From Panulirus ornatus (lineage: Eukaryota > Arthropoda > Malacostraca > Decapoda > Palinuridae): DNA of 64,000 nt. Both the position numbers and the translations under genes were made by a program. Location of the stretch: NCBI RefSeq assembly GCF_036320965.1, contig NC_092276.1, positions 12,115,683 through 12,179,682 of the forward strand, written 5' to 3'. Below, one piece after another: positions 42,256 to 61,668 of this stretch (position 1 is the stretch's first letter; every line of letters begins with the position of its first letter). The notes under the pieces were generated by a model, which had not been told where the DNA came from, made no database searches, and saw only the letters and a list, made by a program, of their open reading frames with translations.

Positions 42256-43197
42256 GAAACGGAAACGATACACTATACGTATATAACTCCGTGACAAGCT
42301 ACAATGTATGCACTACTACCATATAACACTACCATCACCATCATTATTCGCTGAAACCATTTACTAACATTAGCTATCCATATATACAGTAATATTTCCT
42401 CTCACCATCCACTCTGCTTCACTACTTGTTTATCAAATAGAACTAGTACTACTGTCTAGTAGCCGTTGTTACCCACCTACACAATTACTCACAAGTACCT
42501 AGCCACCCACCACTACCTAGCGCGACGCTTCAGTACACGACACACCGCCGCAAAGCCCCTCCATTTCCATGCAGTAATCTCATCTCGTACCCTCCATTCG
42601 CCGCCACCACCACTACACACTGTCAGCCTCCTCCCCTTCCTTTACTGCACACGACCCACCATATCTGAGGAAGTAATTTCATTAAAGGCAGGTGGCGGCC
42701 ACCCCGAGGCACAGCTCTAGGGCTCTATCCCGTCCAACCCTCCCCTCAGTGCCAGCAGGCCGACTTTATCTACCTGACTTAACTGCCACTTTAAGCCGCT
42801 AGTTTCTCCTTCCTACTCGAGTTTTCAACTTGTTTTCCGTCCCTATCATTCTGTTTCCTCAGCATCATCAACTGCGCACGTAGCAAAGTCCCTACCGTAG
42901 AGTGTTTCTTTAGTGGGTTGATGCACCTTTGACATGTTGAACTTTCAGAAACCCAGCGTTATGTGCGACAACTTAAAAGAAATTAGAGCTTCCCTCGGGA
43001 GTTAGGGAGAACCTTGATTCCTCTCTAAATCAAAAGATAAGGAGGGAGTCAGAGAATAATAAGAAAGGAAGATGAGGGATTGGATGTAGGGTGGAGATGG
43101 CTGGGGTTGAGAGATTATGAACTCCAGAATTGATAAGTGATGAAAGAAAATGGTAACCTGGTGTGGGGCTTCAGAATGTGTAATTTTCTACTATCAG
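42256..43197. other. Unassigned DNA
   Basis: About 940 bp without a recognised gene. An 84-codon plus frame at 42466-42720 is Pro/His/Thr-rich and has no visible domain. Confidence 0.5.
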
Positions 43198-43371
43198 AGT
43201 TTAGACCTGCGTGGAGTACCGGTTAGTCCTATTGACCAAGACACATTCACGGGACGGATGAAATCGAGCAAGCATGTGTTCGAATCCTCGGTGCGGGAGT
43301 CAATCCGCAGTCAACCCAGCTGTTCATCCTCCCATAGTGTTATGTTGATAACATGGAATTGGCTTATCCTA

Positions 43372-43373
<2 letters not shown>
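43198..43373 (+). mobile_element. tRNA-derived SINE
   Basis: Head GACCTGCGTGGAGTACCGG (A-box-like) and GTTCGAATCC (perfect B box, 43278-43287). The body includes CAGTCAACCCAGCTGTTCAT, then an AT-rich end that runs into (TA)n. Pol III transcription would start at the head. The body is shared with 42166-42255 (minus). Confidence 0.72.

Positions 43374-43457
<84 letters not shown>
43374..43457. repeat. (TA)n microsatellite
   Basis: About 42 TA units between the SINE and a LINE tail. Confidence 0.95.
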
Positions 43458-43463
<6 letters not shown>

Positions 43464-43577
43464 TATCATACTTTATCGCTGTCTCCCGCGTTAGCTAGAT
43501 AGCGCAAAAAAACTGACGAAAGAATGGCCCAACCCACCCACATGCACATGTAAATACATAAACGACCATACACGCTA
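43458..43577 (-). mobile_element. RTE-like LINE, 3' UTR only (L16)
   Basis: A 120-bp minus-strand piece with the GGGAGACAGCGATAAAGTAT terminus and about 70 bp of 3' UTR, then TA and the tail of S5. It is the second tail-only copy in the window, again beside a short LINE-derived element in the same orientation. Confidence 0.82.
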
Positions 43578-43589
43578 TATATATATCTT

Positions 43590-43810
43590 TCTTTTCTTTC
43601 AAACTGTTCGCCATTTCCCGCATTAGCGAGGTAGCGTTAAGAACAGAGGACTGGGCCTTTGAGGGAATACCCTCACCTGGCCCAATTCTCTGTTCCTTCT
43701 TTTGGAAAATCAAAAAAAAAACGAGAGGGGAGGATTTCCAGCCCCCCGCTCCCTCCCCTTTTAGTCGCCTTTTACGACACGCAGGGAATACGTGGGAAGT
43801 ATTCTTTGTC

Positions 43811-43814
<4 letters not shown>
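43590..43814 (-). mobile_element. Short LINE-derived element, copy S5
   Basis: Minus-strand copy: tail (CATTAGCGAGGTAGCGTTAA on +) near 43620, head shortened to AAGTATTCTTTGTCCCCTAT, so the terminal TCCCTGGGGATA is lost. Flanked by TA on both sides. Confidence 0.82.

Positions 43815-43850
<36 letters not shown>
43815..43850. repeat. (TA)n microsatellite
   Basis: About 18 TA units between S5 and the Penelope-like element. Confidence 0.93.
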
Positions 43851-43853
<3 letters not shown>

Positions 43854-44338
43854 GGCTTAACTGATCGCTCATTGGCTGCTTGGATGGTAAGGCTTATATG
43901 GCGTTCTGAGGATGGAAGGATTTGAAAATCTTCGACTTGTGTGTTTATTGTCGGTTGCTTAGTAATGATGTAAATTTCCTCTAGGAGCAAGAGACGGCGA
44001 GGGTCTTAATGTCTGTCGATGGTCGTGTTGTTCTCCTCCAGGCCTTGTCCTGTCAGGCGGGAGTTATGTAGAGTGGCGTAATCGTTCTTGATGGTTCCAT
44101 TCTGTAGGTGACAAGTGAGGCGCCTCGATAGTCTGGTCCGTGTCATTTCAATGTATGTTGCAGTGTTGCAGTTGTGCTGGAAAATGACATGATCCTTTTG
44201 AAAGGGCATCTTGAGTCACGGCGGGTCATTAAAGAAGAAGATGGACTGTTTTCATTGCCTTGTAGTAAATGATGAGAGCAATGTGTTGCTTCGGATACGT
44301 GGGTGTTTGTGAAGCCGTTGTTAACGAGGACTTGAGTT
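43851..44338 (-). mobile_element. Penelope-like element, GIY-YIG endonuclease part
   Basis: Minus reading from 44338: TQVLVNNGFTNTHVSEATHC (end of the Penelope RT region), then HVIFQHNCNTATYIEMTRTR, LSRRLTCHLQNGTIKN, LLEEIYIITKQPTINTQVED. This is the Penelope-type GIY-YIG nuclease; the YIG residue pattern reads YIE here. It would nick the target for retrotransposition. Frames are nearly continuous (43772-43990 and 44006-44209), but the key Gly is changed and the copy is partial. Confidence 0.78.
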
Positions 44339-44665
44339 CAATCTCCTGGTGGGCGTCTTTCCATGTAGAGCAGCCCTTCATCGCTGCCTCTGGACTTCAC
44401 CTTTGAAGAAGCCACCGACGGACGCACCCTCTTCTTGGACATACTCGTCACCGCGCACAACGTAGGAATCCAGACCAGAGTATTCACAAAGCCAACGAAC
44501 AAAGGACTCTGCCGGAACTGAGAAAGTGAGTGCACCAGACGGTACCATCAGCGCCTATGTCAGGGGAGCCATCTCCCATTGCTCCACATAGAAAAACGCA
44601 CACCAGGAGCTTCAACGAGTGACTCAAGTCCTCGCTAACAACGGCTACACTAACATATACGTATG
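44339..44665 (+). mobile_element. Penelope-like element, RT part in inverted orientation
   Basis: Plus reading: LDFTFEEATDGRTLFLDILV, QTRVFTKPTNKGL, then in the next frame PDGTISAYVRGAISHCST and HQELQRVTQVLANNGYTN. This matches the C-terminal half of Penelope reverse transcriptases (FTFE, PFLDVLV, KPTNKGL, RYK, ANNGY). It lies head to head with the endonuclease part at 43851-44338 and ends where that part begins in protein order. Confidence 0.8.
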
Positions 44666-44750
44666 AACATATATACACATATATACATATTGATAAACAA
44701 ACACATACATATATACATATGTACATATTCATACTTACTTTCCTTCAATC
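44666..44750. repeat. Imperfect TA/CA-rich tract
   Basis: ACATATATACACATATAT-like sequence between the Penelope piece and the tail of L17. Confidence 0.7.
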
Positions 44751-47654
44751 AATTTCCGGCGCCACCCACAGGAAACAGCATTGCTGCTCCCAGCTTCAGC
44801 GAGGTAGCATCAGGAAAACAGACAAAAGAATAAAAGAAAAGAGAAAAGCCACATTCATTCACAATAAGTCTTTAGCTGTCATGTGTAATGCACCGAAACC
44901 ACAACTCCCTTTCCACATTCAGGCCCCAAAGCCATTTCCATGGTTTACCCCAGATTCAAATGCCCTGGTTCAGTCATTTGACAGCACCTTGGCCCCGATA
45001 TACCACATCCCAATTCACTCTATTCCTTGCACACCTCTCACACTCCTGCATGTTCAATCCCTGATCAATAAAAGTATTTTTCACTCCATCCTTCCACCTC
45101 CAATTTGGTCTCCAGCTTCTTGTTCCCTTCACCTTTGACATGTATATCCTCTTTGTCAACCTCTCCTCACTCATTCTCTCCGTACGTCCAAACCATTTCA
45201 ACACACATACCTCTGCTCTCTCAACCACGGTCTTTTTATCACCACACATCTCTCTTACCCTTTCATTACTTATTCGATCAAACCATCTCACATTACATAT
45301 TATACTCAAACATTTCAATTTAAACGCATCCACCTTCCTCCGGTGAACCCTATCTATAGTCCATGCTTCGCAACTGTATAATATTGTCGGAACTACTATT
45401 CCTTCAAACATACCCAATTTTCTTCTCCGAGATGACGTTCTCTCTTTCTACACATTCTTCATTGCTCCTAGACCCTTCGCTCCCTCCACACTCTGTGACT
45501 CACTTCCGCTTCCATGGCTCCATCCGTTGCTAAGTCCACTCCCAAAAGTCTAAAACATTTCACTTCCTCCAGTTTTTCTCCATTCAAACTTACATCCTAA
45601 TCAACTTGACCCTCAACCCTACTAAACCTAACAACTTTGCTCTTGTTCACATTTACTCTTAGATTTCTTTTTTCACACACTTCTCCAAACTTAGTCAGCA
45701 ACTTCTAAAGTTCCTCACTTGAATCATCCACCTGTGCTGTATCATCGGCCAACAACAAATGACTCACTTCACAGGCCTTTTCATCCCCAATAGACTGCAT
45801 ACTCGCCCCTCTCTCCAAAACTTGCATTTACTTCCCTAACCATTCCATCAAGAAACAAATTAAAAAATCGTGGAGATATCACACACCCCTGCCGCAGACC
45901 GACCTTCAATTTGAACCAATCATTCTCCTCTTTCCCTACTGGCACATATTGCCTTACATCCTTTTTAAAAACTTTTCACCGCTTCTAGCAGCTTACCTCC
46001 CACTCCATATACTCTTAAGACCTTCCACAAAGCATCTCTATTAACCCTATCATATGCCTTCTCCAGATACCACATGCAAGTCCATCCGTTTTTCTAAATA
46101 TTTCTCAAACATTCCTCAAAACAAACACTTGATCCACACATCCTCTACCAATTCTGCTCCTCCCAAATCTGATGCTCTGTACATGCCTTCACCCACTCAA
46201 TCAATACCCTTCCATACAATTTTCAAGGAATACTTCACAAACTTATGTCTATGTTCATCATGATCCATACATACACTGAATATCCTTACAACCAACCAAC
46301 AATGCAATCACCCCTTTTTTCATAAGTTCAACTGCAATACCATTCAAACACACCGCCTTGCCAGATTTCATCTTCCGCAAGGCTTTCACCACTTATTCTC
46401 CCTTAATCAAACAATTCTCCCTGACCTCTCTTGCTTCGCACACCACCCTGACCAAATCATCATACATCTGCCACTCAACCTTCAACAAACCTTCAAAATA
46501 CTCACTTCATCCCCTTCTCAATTCATCCCCTTGCCCCCTTCACCAATGTTCCCATTTCTTCCTTTGTCTTTCGCACGTTATTTCCCCTCCTTCCAAAACA
46601 TCTTATCATTCTCTCTAAAGTTTAACGATACTCTTTCACCCCAGCTCTCATTCGCCCACTTTTTCAATCCTTGCGCCTTCCTGTTGACCTCCTGCCGCAT
46701 TCTTTTATACATCTCCCAGTCATTTGCACTCCTTTCTTGTAAGCATCGTCCAAACGCCTCTCTGTTCTCTTTCACTATCAATCTTGCTTCATCTCACCAC
46801 TCAATACCCTTTCTAATCTGCCCACCTCCCACCTTTCTCATGCCACATGCATATTTTGCATATGCCATTACTGCTTCCCTAGATACATCCCGTTCCGCAC
46901 CCACTTCCCTCATGTCATTTGCTCTCATCTTCTGCCATTCTATGCTCAATCGCTCCTGGTACTTCCTCACACATGTGTCTCATCCAAGCTCACTTGCTGT
47001 CAACACTCTTTTCTCCCTAGCTCTCTCTCTACTTTTTTGATAACCCCTACGACTCTTCACCTTTGCCTCCATAAGATAGAGATCAGACATCCCACCAGCT
47101 GCCCGTCTCAGCGCAGTGATCTACAAAAGTTTCTCTTTTACACACCTTTTTATTAACACGTTCAGTAAGGCCCTTTGACCATCTCTCCTACCGACACACG
47201 CATGCTTATGTAAACTAAGGTATTCCTTATCACCAGTCTTTTTTCCAGCACACAAATCCACAAGCTCTTCACCATTTCAATTCACAACAATGAATGCCCC
47301 ATGCACACGAATTATACCCTCAACTGTCACATCACTCACTCTCGCATTTAAATCACCCATCACTAATACCCAGTCTCGTTCATCAAAGCTGCTGACGCAC
47401 TCACTCATCTGCTCCCAAAACACTTGCCTCTTATGATTCTTCTTCTCATGACCATGTGCATAAGAAGCAATAATCACTTTTTTCTCTCCATTCACCTTCA
47501 GCTTTACCCACATCTATCTAGAGTTTAATTCTTACACTCTATCATACACTCCCACAACTCTTGCTTCAGGAGTATTGCTTCTCTTTCCTTAGCTCTTGTC
47601 CTCACCAACCTCTAGCTTTACTCCCAAAAATTTTCCAAACCATTCTTCGAATTT

Positions 47655-47657
<3 letters not shown>
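44751..47657 (-). mobile_element. RTE-like LINE, older subfamily, nearly complete (L17)
   Basis: Minus-strand copy from a 3' end with only the upstream-type hairpin (GATGCTACCTCGCTGAAGCT on the complement, near 44795-44814). It runs through the C-terminus (LKWFGRTERMSEERLTKRIY, 44974-45417), RT remnants, linker and endonuclease (IIASYAHGHEKKNHKRQVFW and MGDLNARVSD, 47277-47513). The 5' edge stops at (GA)n. Highly mutated. It represents a sister lineage to the young copies. Confidence 0.87.

Positions 47658-47738
<81 letters not shown>
47658..47738. repeat. (GA)n microsatellite
   Basis: About 40 AG units exactly between the 5'-truncated edge of L17 and the 3' edge of L18. Confidence 0.96.
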
Positions 47739-51784
<4,046 letters not shown>

Positions 51785-51976
51785 TTTTTTTATACTTTGT
51801 CGCTGTCTCCCGCGTTTGCGAGGTAGCGCAAGGAAACAGACGAAAGAAATGGCCCAGCCCCCCCCCATACACATGTACATACACACGTCCACACACGCAA
51901 ATATACATACCTACACAGCTTTCCTTGGTTTACCCCGGACGCTTCACATGCCTTGATTCAATCCACTGACAGCACG

Positions 51977-53142
51977 TCAACCCCTGTATACCACATCGCT
52001 CCAATTCACTCTATTCCTTGCCCTCCTTTCACCCTCCTGCATGTTCAGGCCCCGATCACACAAAATCCTTTTCACTCCATCTTTCCACCTCCAATTTGGT
52101 CTCCCTCTTCTCCTCATTCCCTCCACCTCCGACACATATATCCTCTTGGTCAATCTTTCCTCACTCATTCTCTCCATGTGCCCAAACCATTTCAAAACAC
52201 CCTCTTCTGCTCTCTCAACCACGCTCTTTTTATTTCCACACATCTCTCTTACCCTTACGTTACTTACTCGATCAAACCACCTCACACCACACATTGTCCT
52301 CAAACATCTCATTTCCAGCACATCCATCCTCCTGCGCACAACTCTATCCATAGCCCACGCCTCGCAACCATACAACATTGTTGGAACTACTATTCCTTCA
52401 AACATACCCATTTTTGCTTTCCGGGATAATGTTCTCGACTTCCACACATTTTTCAAGGCTCCCAAAATTTTCGCCCCCTCCCCCACCCTATGATCCACTT
52501 CCGCTTCCATGGTTCCATCCGCTGACAGATCCACTCCCAGATATCTAAAACACTTCACTTCCTCCAGTTTTTCTCCATTCAAACTCACCTCCCAATTGAC
52601 TTGACCCTCACCCTACTGTACCTAATAACCTTGCTCTTATTCACATTTACTCTTAACTTTCTTCTTCCACACACTTTATCAAACTCAGTCACCAGCTTCT
52701 GCAGTTTCTCACATGAATCCGCCACCAGCGCTGTATCATCAGCGAACAACAACTGACTCACTTCCCAAGCTCTCTCATCCCCAACAGACTTCATACTTGC
52801 CCCTCTTTCCAAGACTCTTGCATTTACCTCCCTAACAACCCCATCCATAAACAAATTAAACAACCATGGAGACATCACACACCCCTGCCGCAAACCTACA
52901 TTCACTGAGAACCAATCACTTTCCTCTCTTCCTACACGTACACATGCTTTACATCCTCGATAAAAACTTTTCACTGCTTCTAACAACTTGCCTCCCACAC
53001 CATATATTCTTAATACCTTCCACAGAGCATCTCTATCAACTCTATCATATGCCTTCTCCAGATCCATAAATGCTACATACAAATCCATTTGCTTTTCTAA
53101 GTATTTCTCACATACATTCTTCAAAGCAAACACCTGATCCAC
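51977..53142 (-). pseudogene. LINE ORF C-terminal half: RT core and C-terminus, one frameshift
   Basis: First part (53142-52585, 185 aa): FMDLEKAYD (Asp 27), RQGCVMSPWLFNLFMDG, FADD (Asp 135 and 136), ending VRVKSIGR at the frameshift. Second part (52588-51977, 203 aa): FRYLGVDLSADGT, MLYGCEAWAMDRVV, KWFGHMERMSEERLTKRIY, GRPNWRWKDGVKRIL, VVYRG stop. It is in the same frame as the N-terminal half up to about 52608. RNase H was not seen, which fits the RTE clade. Confidence 0.88.
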
Positions 53143-53202
53143 ACATCCTCTACCACTTCTGAAACCACACTGCTCTTCCCCAATCTGATGCTCTGTACAT
53201 GC

Positions 53203-54972
53203 CTACACCCGCTCAATCAATACCCTCCCATATAATTTACCAGGAATACTCAACAAACTTATACCTCTGTAATTTGAGCACTCACTCTTATCCCCTTTGC
53301 CTTTGTACAATGGCACTATGCACGCATTCCGCCAATCCTCAGGCACCTCACCATGAGTCATACATACATTAAATAACCTTACCAACCAGTCAACAATACA
53401 GTCACCCCCTTTTTTAATAAATTCCACTGCAATACCATCCAAACCTGCTGCCTTGCCGGCTTTCATCTTCCGTAAAGCTTTTACTACCTCTTCTCTGTTT
53501 ACCAAATCATTTTCCCTAACCCTCTCACTTTGCACACCACCTCGACCCAAACACCCTATATCTGCCACTCTGTCATCAGACACATTCAACAAACCTTCAA
53601 AATACTCATTCCATCTCCTTCTCACATCACCAATACTTGTTATCACCTCCCCATTTACGCCCTTCACTGAAGTTCCCATTTGCTCCCTTGTCTTACGCAC
53701 CCTATTTACCTCCTTCCAGAACATCTTTTTATTCTCCCTAAAATTTACTGATAGTCTCTCACCCCAACTCTCATTTGCCCTTTTTTTCACCTCTTGCACC
53801 TTTCTCTTGACCTCCTGTCTCTTTCTTTTATACTTCTCCCACTCAATTGCATTTTTTCCCTGCAAAAATCGTCCAAATGCCTCTCTCTTCTCTTTCACTA
53901 ATACTCTTACTTCTTCATCCCACCACTCACTACCCTTTCTAAACAGCCCACCTCCCACTCTTCTCATGCCACAAGCATCTTTTGCGCAATCCATCACTGA
54001 TTCCCTAAATACATCCCATTCCTCCCCCACTCCCCTTACTTCCATTGTTCTCACCTTTTTCCATTCTGTACACAGTCTCTCCTGATACTTCTTCACACAG
54101 GTCTCCTTCCCAAGCTCACTTACTCTCACCACCTTCTTCACCCCAACATTCACTCTTCTTTTCTGAAAACCCATACTAATCTTCACCTTAGCCTCAACAA
54201 GATAATGATCAGACATCCCTCCAGTTGCACCTCTCAGCACATTGACATCCAAAAGTCTCTCTTTCGCACGCCTGTCAATTAACACGTAATCCAATAACGC
54301 TCTCTGGCCATCTCTCCTACTTACATAAGTATACTTATGTATATCTCGCTTTTTAAACCAGGTATTCCCAATCATCAGTCCTTTTTCAGCACATAAATCT
54401 ACAAGCTCTTCACCATTTCCATTTACAACACTGAACACCCCATGCATACCAATTATTCCCTCAACTGCCACATTACTCACCTTTGCATTCAAATCACCCA
54501 TCACTATAACCCGGTCTCGTGCATCAAAACCGCTAACACACTCATTTAGCTGCTCCCAAAACACTTGCCTCTCATGATCTTTCTTCTCATGCCCAGGTGC
54601 ATATGCACCAATAATCACCCACCTCTCTCCATCAACTTTCAATTTTACCCATATTAATCGAGAATTTACTTTCTTACATTCTATCACATACTCCCACAAC
54701 TCCTGTTTCAGGAGTATTGCTACTCCTTCCCTTGCTCTTGTCCTCTCACTAACCCCTGACTTCACTCCCCAGACATTTCCAAACCACTCTTCCCCTTTAC
54801 CCTTGAGCTTCGTTTCACTCAGAGCCAAAACATCCAGGTTCCTTTCCTCAAACATACTACCTACCTCTCCTTTTTTCACATCTTGGTTACATCCACACAC
54901 ATTTAGGCACCCCACTCTGAGCCTTCGAGGAGGATGAGCACTCCCCGCGTGACTCCTTCTTCTGTTTCCCAT
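53203..54972 (-). pseudogene. LINE ORF N-terminal half: endonuclease, linker, start of RT (589 aa)
   Basis: APE-type endonuclease at about 19-265, with Asn 24 (GCLNVCG), Glu 53 (LSETKL), Asp 160/Asn 162 (MGDLNAK) and Asp 255/His 256 (MSDHYLV), all catalytic positions present. The basic linker is about 270-470. The RT begins with AGKAAGLDG and reaches NYRGISLLSIPGKLYGRVLI before the TAG. The start ATG lies in CTTTCTAAAATGGGAAACAG, conserved in position in other heads. The endonuclease would nick target DNA for priming. One codon separates this half from the next. Confidence 0.9.
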
Positions 54973-55097
54973 TTTAGAAAGTTAATACAAGGAGGGGAGG
55001 ATTTCCGGCCCCCCGCTCCCGTCCCCTCTAGTCGCTTTCTACGACACGCGAGGAATACGTGGGAAGTATTCTTTCACCCCTATCCCCAGGGATAATA

Positions 55098-55100
55098 TAC

Positions 55101-55147
<47 letters not shown>

Positions 55148-55195
55148 GACGCACACACACACACACACACACACACATACATATATATACATATG
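55098..55195. repeat. TA/CA compound microsatellite
   Basis: Short TA tracts around about 70 bp of CA units. Confidence 0.9.
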
Positions 55196-55499
55196 AAAAA
55201 TGTAAGAAACAATTTAGAAAACAAACTTTTAGCTTGAAATGAATGAAAAAATGAACGTCACATAATGGTTCAACCTCTGGCTATGGTAAAGGAAATGTAC
55301 AATTTATTCACACAAACGTCAATAGCAGTTCTCATCAATTTCACCACTGAATCAATAAGCTTCAATGTCTAAGCTACATTTTTCTCCAACTTCACTATTT
55401 TCTTGTCAAAACACCATGCATGAAAACTATCACTCCAGTAACACAACTATAAACATTTACTTCCCCTTTAAAAAGTTCTGGGGAAGTCTGTCTCGATAC
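55196..55499. other. Unassigned DNA
   Basis: About 300 bp of AT-rich sequence with no recognised feature. It separates L19 and L20. Confidence 0.5.
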
Positions 55500-58519
<3,020 letters not shown>

Positions 58520-58692
58520 GGGGATAGGGGAGAAAGAATACTTCCCACGCATTCCTCACGTGTCGTAGAAGGCGACTAAAGGGGACGGGAGTGGGGTCCA
58601 GAAACCCTCCCCTCCTTGTATTTTAACTTTCTAAAAGGGGAAGCAGAAGAAGGAGTCACGCGGGGAGTGCTCATCCTCCTCGAAGGCTCAGA

Positions 58693-59415
58693 TTGGGGTA
58701 TCTAAATGTGTGTGGATGTAACCAAGATGAGAAAAAAGGGGAGATGGGTAGTATGTTTGAGGAAAGGACCATGGATGATTTGGCTCTGAGTGAAACGAAG
58801 CTCAAGGGTAAAGGGGAAGAGTGGTTTGGGAATGTCTTGGGAGTAAAGTCAGTGGTTAGTGAGAGGACAAGAGCAAGGGAAGGAGTAGCACTACTCCTGA
58901 ATCAGGAGTTGTGGGAGTATGTGATAGAGTGTAAAAAAGTAAATTCTAGATTAATATGTGTAAAACTGAAAGTGGATGGAGAGAGATGGGTGATTATTGG
59001 TGCATATGCACCTGGGCATGAGAAGAAAGATCATGAGAGGCAAGTGTTTTGGGAGCAGCTGAATGAGTGTGTTAGTGGTTTTGATACAAAAGACCGGGTT
59101 ATAGTGATGGGTGATTTGAATGCAAAGGTGAGTAATGTGGCAGTTGAGGGAATAATTCGTATACATGGAGTGTTCAGTGTTGTAAATGGAAATGGTAAAG
59201 ATCTTGTAGATTTTTGTGTTGAAAAAGGACTGATGATTGGGAATACCTGGTTTAAAAAGCGAGATATACATAAGTATACGCATGTGAGTAGGAGAGATGG
59301 CCAGAGAGCGGTATTGGATTACGTGTTAATATATAAACGCACGAAAGAGAGACTTTTGGATGTTAATGTGCTAAGAGACGCAACTGGAGGGATGTCTGAT
59401 CATTATCTTGTGTAG
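58693..59415 (+). pseudogene. LINE endonuclease fragment in L21 (240 aa)
   Basis: Open across most of the APE-type endonuclease: [70 protein letters not shown] and GGMSDHYLV, so the Asn, Glu, Asp/Asn and SDH positions remain. It stops at TAG where L19 continues EAKVKI. The listed start is an internal Met; the family ATG upstream is mutated. Confidence 0.85.
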
Positions 59416-60171
59416 GGGAAGGTGAAGATTTGTGGGGGTTTTCAGAAAAAGAAGAGAGAATGTTGGGGTGAAGAGAGTGGTGAGAGTAAGTGAGCTTGGG
59501 AAGGAGACTTGTGTGAGGAAGTACCAGGAGAGGCTGAGTACAGAATGGAAAAAGGTGAGAACAAAGGAGGTAAGGGGAGTGGGGGAAGAATGGGATTTAT
59601 TTAGGGAAGCAGTGATGGCTTGCGCAAAAGACGCCTGTGGCATGAGAAGCGTGGGAAGTGGGTTGATTAGAAAAGGTAGTGAGTGGTGGGATGAAGAAGT
59701 AAGATTATTAGTGAAAGAGAAGAGGGAGGCATTTGGATGATTTTTGCAGGGAAAAAATGCAAATGAGTGGGAGAGGTTTAAAAGAAAGCGGCAAGAGTTC
59801 AAGAGAAAGGTGCAAGAGGTGAAAAAGAGGGCAAATGAGGGTTGAAGTGAGAGAGTATCATTAAATTTTAGGGAGAATAAAAAGATGTTTTGGAAGGAGG
59901 TAAATAAAGTGCGTAAGACAAGGGAGCAAATGGGAACTTCAGTGAAAGGGGGCTAATGGGGAGATGATAACAAGTAGTGGTGATCTGAGAAGGAGATGGA
60001 GTGAGTATTTTGAAGGTTTGTTGAATGTGTTTGATGACAGAGTGGCAGATATAGGGTGTTTTGGTCGAGGTGGTGTGCAAAGTGAGAGGGTTCGGGAAAA
60101 TGATTTGGTAAATAGAGAAGAGGTAGTAAAAGCTTTACGGAAGATGAAAGCCGGCAAGGCAGCAGGTTTGG

Positions 60172-61668
60172 ATGGTATTGCAGTGGACTTTATTAAAAAA
60201 AGGGGGTGACTGTATTATTGACTGGTTGGTAAGGTTATTCAATGTATGTATGATTCATGGTGAGGTGCCTGAGGATTGGCGGAATGCGTGCATAGTGCCA
60301 TTGTACAAAGGCAAAGGGGATAAGAGTGAGTGCTCAAATTACAGAGGTATAAGTTTCTTGAGTATTCCTGGCAAATTATATTGGAGGGTATTCATTGAGA
60401 GGGTGAAGGCATGTACAGAGCATCAGATTGGGGAAGAGCAGTGTGGTTTCAGAAGTGGTAGAGGATGTGTGGATCAGGTGTTTGCTTTGAAGAATATATG
60501 TGAGAAATACTTAGAAAAGCAAATGGATTTGTATGTAGCATTTATGGATCTGGAGAAGGCATATGATAGAGTTGATAGAGATGCTCTTCGGAAGGTTTTA
60601 AGAATATATGGTGTGGAAGACAAGTTGTTAGAAGCAGTAAAAAGTTTTTATCGAGGATGTAAGGCATTTGTACGTGTAGGAAGAGAGGAAAGTGATTGGT
60701 TCTCAGTGAATGTAGGTTTGAGGCAGGGGTGTGTGATGTCTCCATGGTTGTTTAATTTGTTTATGGATGGTGTTGTTAGAGAGGTGAATGCAAGAATTTT
60801 GAAAAGAGGGGCAAGTATGCAGTCTGTTCTGGATGAGAGAGCTTGGGAAGTGAGTCAGTTGTTGTTTGCTGATGATACAACGCTGGTGGCTGATTCATGT
60901 AAGAAACTGCAAAAGCTGGTGAATGAGTTTGGTAATGTGTGTGAAAGAAGAAAGTTAAGAGTAAATGTGAATAAGAGCAAGGTTATTAGGTACAGTAGGG
61001 TTGAGGGTCAATTCAATTGGGTGGTAAGTTTGAATGGAGAAAAACTGTTGGAAGTAAAGTGTTTTAGATATCTGGGAGTGGATCTGGCAGCGGATGGAAC
61101 CATGGAAGCAGAAGTGAATCATAGGGTGAGGGAGGGGGCGAAAATTCTGGGAGCCTTGAAGAATATTTGCAAGTCGAGAACATTATCTCGAAAAGCAAAA
61201 ATTTGTATGTTTGAAGGAATAGTGGTTCCAACAATGTTGTATGGTTGCGAGGCGTGGGCTATGGATAGAGTTGTGCGCAGAAGGGTGGATGTGCTGGAAA
61301 TGAGATGTTTGAGGACAATATGTGGTGTGAGGTGGTTTGATCGAGTAAGTAATGTAAGGGTAAGAAAGATGTGTGGTAATGAAAAGAGTGTGGTTGAGAG
61401 AGCAGAAGAGGGTGTTTTGAAATGGTTTGGTCTCATGGAGAGAATGAGTGAGGAAAGATTGACCACTATGATATATGTATCGGAGGTGGAGGGAACGAGG
61501 AGAAGTGGGAGACCAAATTGTAGGTGGAAAGATGGAGTAAAAAAGATTTTGAGTGATCGGGGCCTGAACATGCAGGAGGGAGAAAGGCGTGCGAGGAATA
61601 GAGTGAATTGGAACCATGTGGTATACCGGGGTCGACGTGCTGTCAATGGATTGAACCAAAACATGTGA
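60172..61668 (+). pseudogene. LINE RT plus C-terminus in L21 (498 aa)
   Basis: From a frameshift in an A run (first residues are out of frame) through GGDCIIDWLVRLFNVC, VPLYKGKGD, NYRGISFLSIPGKL, FMDLEKAYDR (Asp 126), GLRQGCVMSPWLFNLFMDG, FADD (Asp 234 and 235), FRYLGVDLAADGT, MLYGCEAWAMDRVV and GRPNCRWKDGVKKIL. It reads through the usual end (VVYRGR) to a later stop, [10 protein letters not shown], because the family stop is changed. WFGH is WFGL here. Confidence 0.87.

Noticed and set aside
42466..42720. 84-codon Pro/His/Thr-rich frame
   Set aside because: Composition bias in a C/A-rich stretch; no start context, domain or splice-like edges that I could support.
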